A stretch of 64,000 bases of DNA from Corynespora cassiicola. Taxonomy: Eukaryota; Ascomycota; Dothideomycetes; Pleosporales; Corynesporascaceae. A program made the translations under genes and the position numbers. A model generated the notes under the pieces. That model was not told where the DNA came from. It searched no databases and saw only the letters and a program-made list of their open reading frames with translations. Below are positions 56,560 through 64,000 of the stretch, one piece after another. The stretch covers positions 806,001-870,000 of the forward strand of contig JAEUWY010000015.1 in NCBI GenBank assembly GCA_022059125.1, read 5' to 3'. Within the stretch, counting starts at the first letter, position 1. Each line of letters starts with the position of its first letter.

Positions 56560-56832
56560 ATGCCACCTAGACAACTCACCGCCCATATGCCTAACTTAGC
56601 CATGTCGGAGAAGAAAGACACAGCGGAAGCTTCCAATACAACCTGGAACTTGATCACAAGCATTCTTTTGGGAACGCTCCAGAGCGATATCGATAAGGTC
56701 GAATCTTGTTTGAACAATGAGATACCATCACAGGAGGTGAATCAAGATGCTGCGATGCAGATTCGGTCTATTACACAACGTATAGCCCTGACGAGAGAGT
56801 TCATTCAGCAGGTCGTCAATACGGAATGTTGA
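56560..56832 (+). CDS. Hypothetical small protein, 90 aa
   Basis: An ATG-started frame of 90 codons with a helical, charged second half (RSITQRIALTREFIQQVVN). There is no signal peptide or membrane segment and no recognised motif. It could be a small gene or a chance frame. It sits in an otherwise degraded region between the IMP3 pseudogene and the first regulator. Confidence 0.3.
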   Translation: MPPRQLTAHMPNLAMSEKKDTAEASNTTWNLITSILLGTLQSDIDKVESCLNNEIPSQEVNQDAAMQIRSITQRIALTREFIQQVVNTEC

Positions 56833-57460
56833 ATCCAGCCATGGCTTGCCTACCCGGGAATAAGTGAACTTGTTGTCCAGCTGAAGCTTGTGAGACATGT
56901 GGAGCATTAAAGCACTAGTATCCTTGATGGCGCATGCGAAAACGCGCCGGATAGAAATGTCTTACCTGAACCCATGTAATATGCGGGACTTCCCTATTTT
57001 GCGCATCTTTTCCACGTGTTTGTAAAGCCGCCACAATGTAGCCGAGATCCCGGTGACTACGAGAGAGTGTGGCAACATCAGGCTGGAAACGAGAGGAAAA
57101 CAGCGCATCAGCCGCGAGTTCAATGACCGAATATATATGTATTGACTTGTGCAAGGCCCAAACCCCTCCAATTCCCCTCAGATATGTGTGAGGATATGTA
57201 GGCCGCGCCAGTGAGATCTTTGCAGGTGCCTAGCGTACGGGCTACTTCGCCGAAGCAGTCGTTTTTCCTTTGTTCGGTGATCGGCCCCGCCCCTAACCAT
57301 CACAACTATCTCAGCTCATATTCCAATGGATCACTAGTAATAATGAGTGTATTCTGGCTTGTTGGTGCTATACAGTAAGATTTGCTAATGCACGTACTAT
57401 ATATATATGCACTCGATCCCCTCATAAGACTCCAGAAATACCTACAATCCCGTTCGTTTC
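56833..57460. other. Intergenic, upstream of the first Zn2Cys6 gene
   Basis: About 630 bp with no recognisable gene. A TATATATATA stretch at 57398-57408 lies about 50 bp upstream of the regulator start and could serve as a TATA element. Confidence 0.4.
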
Positions 57461-58342
57461 ATGTCTTCCACCCAAATAAGTTCCTCGAGGTTAGACACCT
57501 CCGAGTCGTCAAAAGTAACTATCAGTTCTTTATTGAGAAATGAAGACCTTCCACACAAGCCAACGAAAGGAGCAAGATGCAGGGTGAATCGCGCGTGTGT
57601 GTACTGCCGAGCACAAAAAGCCAAATGCGACGGTGCACGTCCAAAGTGTACAAGATGCATTGCAAATGAAGCCGGCTGCGTCTATTCCCCCAGCCGAAAA
57701 GAGAAGCTCAAGTCGTAGGTGCTGCTTTTTAGATACTCAACGGTATTATTCCACGACCTCTAACAAGAACAGCATAACCAAGAGAAATCAAGAAATGATC
57801 CTTCTCCTTCGCAAACTTCGGGGACATGTTTCGGCAGACGACGCGCAAAAGATTGAGGAGTTGCTTGCAGATGTATACTCGACCGGACAGCCATGGAGAT
57901 TAGATCACTAATGGAAGATAGGTGGCAGACGATGTAGCAGACGCCGCTGCAGCTGTTTTTTGTACCACATCAGTATCCTCGCATGAAGATCTATCCAAGA
58001 CTACTAGGCCTAACAAGCAGCAGGGCGAACAGTCTTGACAGCATCTTAGACAGGAGGATTTTCATAGGCATTCTGGGATTGTGCGCAATGTTATCGTTGT
58101 TTTCACGGTCATGGAACCTACAGTCATGGTACGAATCTTTTCTCGGGGCCAATAATAGTGAATAACGAAGGATCCGCCTGCAATTCGGTCTGGTATGAGG
58201 AGCATAAGATGACAGCCGGCCCACAAAGTCAACATTCCCTTGTATGTCTTAGTTTTATTTCATGGCCCAATCTAGAAACCAACTCCCTCCGGTTACATAA
58301 AGAGACCATATATCAACTGCGCGTTCTGGAGAGCGATATATG
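57461..58342 (+). pseudogene. Truncated Zn(II)2Cys6 regulator, probable pseudogene
   Basis: The first exon encodes an intact zinc cluster, CVYCRAQKAKCDGARPKC then TRCIANEAGC, with basic linker SRKEKLKS, and then meets a stop at 57716. The expected next part is open in another frame (from about 57727): RNQEMILLLRKLRGHVSADD, AQKIEELLADV, which matches the short helix that follows the cluster in the intact regulator at 59806 (MIDMLKNVKLSATEEKRQEI). Only 10-20 bases separate the two frames, too short for an intron, so a frameshift is likely. Downstream, LDSILDRRIFIGILGLCAML and LQSWYESFLGAN are open to a stop at 58165, and later traces are shifted again. Zn2Cys6 proteins are fungal transcription factors binding CGG half-sites. 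The zinc-cluster exon is intact, so an abnormal short protein of 85 residues could still be made. Confidence 0.6.
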
Positions 58343-59805
58343 AAGCTGGAAACTGCTCACATCACGATTGGTGACATTGTGTTGGTCGAAACATATCCAC
58401 CACATGAACATCCTTTGTACCTTTAGGCTCGACCAAGGCAATCGTTGCGAGTCGTGTGGACTTTTTTTCTAGTCTAGACTTGTCAGATTCTACTTTCCGA
58501 AGCTTGTGCTGAGATCAACTAGCACGGTTGTTGTTCCCGACGGCTCGGTCACGGGGGTCTGCAGCCGAATCGTCGGCTTTTAGTGCCGAGCAGCAAAGAG
58601 GAGCACAACTTGTGGGGACAATTTTGCCACTCTGTCTCGATCGCAAAAATATATCATAGTGGCCTCTGGGTTCATGCTCTTTGCGCTTCCATGTAGTCAA
58701 TGCCGACTTGAAATCCTTCGGAAGATTCGGAGAATTGCTTGATAATATATGGCTGAGGATGTTCAAGCCGGCGATATGTTCTGACTAGCGTTGCGGAGCT
58801 TGTAAAAGTGACTGCTAAGTTATTATGGTTCCTTTGCAAGGTTATGTTACGGTTTGTTTTACCACTCTCGCATGGATGCCCAAACCTAGGTCCAAAATAG
58901 CCATCGATGCCCTATTCAGATGACTACTGCTGCTCTCCTCACTTCATCGGCGATAGAACAAGTAGATTAAAACCTAATGACGCCCCAATTCGTCTGCCAC
59001 CATCCATCGACGATGGAGAAGTGGGACAATTGTGAGGTCGACCATCCTCCCATCACGAACAACTTGGAAGGGGGCGCCCCTCAGATTTCAACTCAGCGTA
59101 GGCTATGGTCCAGTCAAAGTGAGAAGTAACATAGTAGATAGGAAATGTTACAGTGATCTCCACAAGGCTCTATCTTTGCCCAAGCTATCTTACTGTTGCC
59201 ACTTTGATACGCGCAAACGCAGCCGTAAAAATCCTTCCAGGCCGAGCCTCTGCCTGGTGCAATGCAAACCTCTTTCGCCTGTCAAAGAGTTTTAGTCAAA
59301 AAGCATCTTCTAGTCATTTATGCATATGCCGGAACATACCTCTTTGGCAATCCGTTGCGGTGCCCTTTGTATCGACGTCTCATGGCGTGGCCGACAATCG
59401 AAGCGTGACAAAATTCTGGACCGAGCTCCGGTAACGATTTCCAGACCAATCACTTCGCGCACTATGCTATCGATCCGAGCATCAGGAAGTGTCTTGGCGT
59501 GTCAAGGGGCGCAACTGTGCTAAGCATCCGCGGAGGCGTCGTCAAGTTACCCAGCCCACTGCTGTACTTTGCCCAAGTCGCCACCCAACTACTCTGCACC
59601 TTTTGTATCGGTGATGACTGCAGGCAAACGCTGCTCCATCAGCTGAAAGAAGAAGGAGAGGAGAAAAAAAGCTCTGGCGTTCTTTATCTCTGCGCAAACT
59701 CAAACGTTGCGTCTACAAACTACGTTGTCCTTATCTCGCTTGATCTTTGACGTCAACAATACATCTGCCTCGCCTCCTATTGCCTGATACTGCCAGTCCC
59801 TCTCA
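58343..59805. other. Intergenic between the two regulators
   Basis: About 1.46 kb without a recognised gene. The last 150 bp form the promoter of the intact regulator. Frames on both strands (for example 58515-58766 minus, 59032-59295 plus) have no signature. Confidence 0.35.
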
Positions 59806-62472
59806 ATGCCGCCCCCTCCAGGTCCGGAACGTCTACCGAAAGTGCCCATTCCGCGTCTTGAAGGACGCAGAGGTGGCGAAGCGCCGCCCAAGGCGCCCAG
59901 CACCACTCGTAAACACAAGGCCTCGAGTGCATGTCTAAACTGTCGAGGGCGCAAAGTAAAATGCGATGGGGGGAATCCATCGTGTGAGAATTGCTTGGTT
60001 CTCGAGAAACCGTGTGTCTACACGGAGACTCGCAGGAACCGCCTCAAGACGTCTGCCAGCTGTTTCGGGTAGAGCAGAGGACCGAGGAGGCTGACTAGCA
60101 GCAGTGCCACGGAACAGAACCGAGCCATGATCGATATGCTCAAGAATGTTAAGCTTTCCGCCACGGAAGAAAAAAGGCAGGAGATTGATATTTTGTTGGA
60201 GAAGGTATGTCTCGGGCCACAAAATCCACCTCCATGGTTCTATGCAGTCCTGACTAACGACTAAAAGGTCGAACCCGATGTTTCCGATGCCTCTATGACC
60301 TTGGGACTTGATTGGTCTTCGAACTCCAACGAACTATCTAGCGAGGCTGCCGTGTCTGCCGAAGTCGGTCCGAATAATGGAGCGGATACAGTGGATGAGG
60401 ACTTCATCGAACGCCAAGATCCGCAGGCAGTTGGATACATCGGCAAGGGCTCCGAGGCCGACTGGTTGCGGTGTTTACAAGAAGACATAAACCGCCCTTC
60501 GGGCATTTCGTACCAGCCTGATGGTGTATATGGATCCCCGGGGGGCAGCACAGAAGCTGCGTCGCAACGCATGGAGGCGCGGAAAAAACGCAAATTCCAG
60601 GAGTCCAAGTTCGCGGAACAACCCAGCCCTTCCAAGTTTTTCCTGGATGTTGGCAGCGCAGAGGTAAACTATACCGTGGATCCGTTTGAGATACCGCCAC
60701 TTGCAGTTGCCCAGAATCTGCTAGACGTTTACATGGAGACTGTGCAAGACTCTTTTCCGATTTTGTCGAGACAGTGTTTTACGAGCCAGTTTCGCCAATA
60801 TTTTACATCGATTTCCCGAGGATCGCCGCTTGTCATACCACGCAGATGGCTGGCAATACTGAACCTTGTTTTTGCGATTGGGACGAGATACCTGCATCTA
60901 ACCCGAGTTGGCTGGCTGGAAGATGACCAGGGCCATCAGATTTTCCAATCTCGGGCGCAGATACTGGGGTTCAGCGGTCCTGATCTAGTCCCACTCCCTG
61001 ATCTTATGCAGATACAAATCACTGTTCTTCTTGCTTTCTATTTTTTCTCCGTTGGTCACATCAACAGGTAAAGTCGAACATTTGTCGTATTTGATTGCCT
61101 CAAGCTGCTGATTTGTTCTTCCAGAGCCTGGGCTATCGTGGGCACTGCCATACGTTTTGCACACGCTCTCGGACTGCACGTCCGCAACGAACACCCAGGC
61201 ATCTCCAACACCAAAAGGGAAACATTGGTGCGCATGTGGTGGGCCTTGTATTCCCTGGAGGTCAGCATGAGCTCAATCATCGGCCGTCCGATCTGCGTCG
61301 TGGAAAGCCATTGCTCCACCCCTCTCCCGCTACCCCTACCCATCGAGCAATGCTCCGACGCCGCACTGATGTCCCTATTCGACGAGCAACACCGAAGAGC
61401 CAGCGCCTCCGAGGCAACCCGCCAGACCATCTCGACCCCTCCCGAAGCCCCAAACGCAGGCTCCTTCCTAAAACACATGGCCCTCATCAGCATCATCATG
61501 CAACGCGCCTCCTCGGAGCTCTACTCCGCCAGCGTAGTAACCCACTCCTGGGAGCACACGCAAAAATCCATATCCAGTCTTTGCGAACAACTCGAAAATT
61601 GGATAGCATGCCTCCCCCCAGGCCTCAGCTTCGTCCAGCCAGACAACGACCCCGCCTTCGAGCGCGAACGCCTTCTGCTGGAGATGCACTACATCCGCAC
61701 CAAGATCCTCGTCACGCGGCCCTGCCTCTGCAGGCTCGATAGCCGCATCCGCACGCAGAGCCACGACTCGGACAGGTTCAGCAAAGACATGGCTCACGCC
61801 TGCGTCGAGACGGCAAAGTCCATGGCGGATATCCTGCCCGAGGCTGTGGATGCCACATACCTATACCGCACCGGGCCGTGGTGGTCCGCGGTACACAACA
61901 TCATGCAAGCGCTCGCGGTGCTGCTGCTCGAGATGTCGTACGGCACCGTAAATTTCGCTGGGAACGACGGCGAGGCCATCTTGCAGCCGGTCAAGAAGCT
62001 GGTACGTTGGCTTAGGGGCCTGATGGCGAATAACCAGATCGCGGAGCGCGCGTATGCGATTGGGTTCGGCGTGTTGCAGAGGCTTGCGGGCACGCTGGAT
62101 GTGGATATTGCGGATTTGGAGTGGGAGGGTGCTGTGAGGGGGGAGGGTACGCCGGTGTCTGGCAGAGGAGAGCAGCTCGTGGTGGATGGGCAGGGAGCGA
62201 AGCACGCGTTTTCGTTTGCGGAGAGGGGGCAGGGGCAAGGATTTGGAGGGCAGAGAGTACGTTCTAACGGCTTTCTCGATGAGAAGGCAAGCCATGCGGC
62301 GGATCTTGGGATCGGGGGCGCGGAGGCGCATGGGCAGGCGATGTTTGAGCCTGGGTTTGGCGGGCTGTTTGCGGGGAGGCATGATGAGGGGAATCCAGCC
62401 ACAGCTGAGGAGGACGTATTTGGTATGAATGCATTCATGGCTGACTTTCCGGTTCGGCAAGACCGGCTCTGA
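59806..62472 (+). CDS. Zn(II)2Cys6 fungal transcription factor with Fungal_trans domain
   Basis: Four exons (59806-60050, 60099-60204, 60268-61067, 61125-62472) close to 832 residues. The zinc cluster is CLNCRGRKVKCDGGNPSC then ENCLVLEKPC, followed by a basic linker (TETRRNRLK) and a short helix MIDMLKNVKLSATEEKRQEI. An acidic region with ADTVDEDF leads to the fungal-specific regulatory domain: LLDVYMETVQDSFPILSR, WLAILNLVFAIGTRYLHL, RAWAIVGTAIRFAHALGLHV, VRMWWALYSLEVSMSSIIGR and PICV. These residues are the typical HALGLH and SLE-S---GRP landmarks. The C-terminal 130 residues are Gly-rich and disordered. It probably acts as a homodimer in the nucleus, controlling nearby or distant genes; its targets are not visible. 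Confidence 0.92.
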
Positions 62473-62873
62473 AGTTGGGATTCTCTGGAGTTGACAGCAT
62501 ACCCGAGATACATACCAATCCTTCGATATAATTAAGCACATGAAGATGAAAAATCTCGGCTGGCTGTTACTAGAGAATGGATGTGACAATACAAAGATCC
62601 ACGTACAAATAGCCTTTGCCACCTGGGTTGTCAAGTCTTTCGAATCTTTCGATTGCTCAGCGCATGTATAGGCTGGTATCCGAATATGAACATCATTCTC
62701 AGGTATATCTCTAAACTGCATCGCCCACAGCATGACCTTTGTCGCGTCTATACATGGATCATGTCCCCTCCTCCCAAACCCTCTAATTTTTTTTCTATCC
62801 TTGAGAACAGATCCTACCCACCCCATGCAATCATCAATTCGTGACTTCATAACTCATACCCTCCTCTCTCTCC
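62473..62873. other. Convergent 3' regions of regulator and JJJ1
   Basis: 401 bp between converging stop codons. No gene. The open frame at 61861-62850 (minus) runs antisense to the regulator and is a chance frame. Confidence 0.45.
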
Positions 62874-64000
62874 TCACTTCCGCTTCCCCTTCTTGCCCTT
62901 GGCACCACTCCCCGACCCCGTCTTCAACGCAGCATGCCCCAAATCCTTTATGTGCTGAAACATCTGGCTCTTGGACGGAAACGCCGCGCCACAGACCTGG
63001 CACTTGTGCGGGTTGTCGCCAGCAGCCTGGCTCACCTCGGCAGCCTGTTTGGCAGCCTTCTTTGCGCGCTTCTGGGCCGCCTTGCCGAGCTTCGGGGCGG
63101 ATGTGGAGGCGCCATCTTCGTCATCGGCGGGACCATCGAGGATTGAGACTTTGGGGGGGTTTCCGAGGCGGGCTTCAAGATCGGAGCGGGTAGCGTATTC
63201 ATCGTCTTCGTCTTCGTCTTCGTCCCCTTCGGAGGCAGATGGGGAAGCGGAGGCGGTCGATGCTTTTTTGGATTTGGATTTTGCGTCTTTTGGTGAATAA
63301 GTGTCGTCCAGATCGTCGGCCAAGGGTTGCTCGAGGTCTAGATCCTTGACGTCGTCTGCGACGCCATCTATATCCGCGTCCGAGCCCGCTACAGCTACGT
63401 CGACGTCAAGTTCGTCGTCTGATATCGGGGTGATGGCGCCGCTGTTGGCAACGTCGTCGTCCAGGTTCAAATGGGCATTCTCTTTTTGCATTTTCCGCCG
63501 TAGAGCCTGCACAGCCTTTTGATGCTTTTTGCTTTTTTCGTGGGCCTCGTACTGCTTCTCACTCTTGAACGTTTTGTGGCAGGCCACGCACTCGTAGTGG
63601 TCCTCTTCGAGCTCCTCCTCGCTCGACTCTTCCAGCTCTTCGGGATCGCGTGCCTTGGCCCATTCTGGCACCGCGTCGGCCGTGCTGGTTGCGTTCCTCT
63701 CCCTGTCTCTCCTGGCCTGCTTTTCTCTCGCCTCGCGCGCCGCCTTTGCCTTTTCCTCGTCCGACTGGCGGAAGGGGGTGTATCGGGGGTCTCGCTTGCG
63801 CACAAACGCGACCAGTGTCCGGACGGCGTCGTTGAACTGACGGATGCCCTCCTGGCGCAGCTTCTGGTTCTCCTTCTCCATGGCGCGGCGGTAGCGGCGG
63901 TCGGGGGCATCGGAGACGCGGTGCACGTCCATGAAGGCGAAGCTCTTGACGGTGGAGAAGTTGAGCCAGACATTGTAGAAGTCGCGCACGACGTCGTCGT
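62874..64000 (-). CDS. JJJ1: DnaJ co-chaperone JJJ1 (ribosome biogenesis), partial
   Basis: The 3' part of a gene that runs off the window at 64000; the J domain is missing. The frame is open through the edge with DDVVRDFYNVWLNFSTVKSF, the start of the conserved domain after J. It then has RRYRRAMEKENQKLRQEG, RQFNDAVRTLVAFVRKRDPR, a Lys/Arg-rich stretch, a first C2H2 zinc finger (YECVACHKTFKSEKQYEAHE), an acidic linker with repeated Ser/Glu/Asp, and a second C2H2 finger (HKCQVCGAAFPSKSQMFQHI) near the C terminus, which ends in a Gly/Lys-rich tail. This order matches yeast Jjj1 and human DNAJC21, which work with Hsp70 and Rei1 to recycle the Arx1 factor from the 60S subunit in the cytosol. The apparent start near 63989 is GTG and lies inside the conserved part, so it is not a true start. 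Confidence 0.92.
   Translation of the reverse strand, partial: DDVVRDFYNVWLNFSTVKSFAFMDVHRVSDAPDRRYRRAMEKENQKLRQEGIRQFNDAVRTLVAFVRKRDPRYTPFRQSDEEKAKAAREAREKQARRDRERNATSTADAVPEWAKARDPEELEESSEEELEEDHYECVACHKTFKSEKQYEAHEKSKKHQKAVQALRRKMQKENAHLNLDDDVANSGAITPISDDELDVDVAVAGSDADIDGVADDVKDLDLEQPLADDLDDTYSPKDAKSKSKKASTASASPSASEGDEDEDEDDEYATRSDLEARLGNPPKVSILDGPADDEDGASTSAPKLGKAAQKRAKKAAKQAAEVSQAAGDNPHKCQVCGAAFPSKSQMFQHIKDLGHAALKTGSGSGAKGKKGKRK

Noticed and set aside
61861..62850. 329-codon open frame antisense to the Zn2Cys6 regulator
   Set aside because: Mirrors the codon structure of the regulator exon; no signature.

Overview
This window is nuclear DNA of a filamentous ascomycete (Pezizomycotina). 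Genes carry many short introns of about 45-105 bp with fungal GT...CTAAC/CTGAC...AG signals. The gene content points the same way: a Pth11-like receptor, Zn(II)2Cys6 regulators, a CmcJ-like BGC oxidase, a cofactor-independent phosphoglycerate mutase and a CAMK1. A long AT-rich block shows the transition pattern of repeat-induced point mutation (RIP). I cannot name a species.

Layout. (1) 1-9,650 is an AT-rich repeat island. It holds a Tc1-like (DD34E) transposase gene with two introns, then a RIP-destroyed Ty3/gypsy element on the minus strand between LTRs at about 1,732-2,161 and 8,589-8,987, and ends in a two-copy tandem repeat at the AT/GC boundary. (2) 9,650-18,300 is accessory sequence: a Pth11-like seven-helix receptor, a gene-poor stretch, then two secreted glycosidases (GH27 alpha-galactosidase and a six-hairpin enzyme). 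(3) 18,800-37,000 is a dense, mostly housekeeping block: DHR2-type DEAH helicase, CaM kinase, iPGM, Mediator subunit 9, a RING protein, pyroglutamyl peptidase, FAD monooxygenase, proline iminopeptidase-like hydrolase and a Kelch/DUF4110 protein. (4) 37,700-62,500 is a second accessory region rich in decay: a paralogous RING gene, a wrecked SRPK-like kinase, a kinase-like 229-aa gene, an 89-aa gene with a GC-AG intron, a CmcJ/asaB-like oxidase, an arginyl-tRNA synthetase, a 1,722-aa CorA-like protein, a decayed IMP3 copy, and a broken plus an intact Zn2Cys6 regulator. (5) The right edge returns to a conserved gene, the DnaJ protein JJJ1, cut by the window end.

How they fit together. The helicase, IMP3 copy and JJJ1 all relate to ribosome biogenesis, but the IMP3 copy is dead. 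The two glycosidases look like a small secreted carbohydrate-degradation pair. The oxidase plus ArgRS plus nearby regulators is the only arrangement that hints at an uncharacterised metabolic locus; no backbone synthase is visible. Exon models were built by hand from splice signals and checked for frame closure; functions come from motif recognition only.
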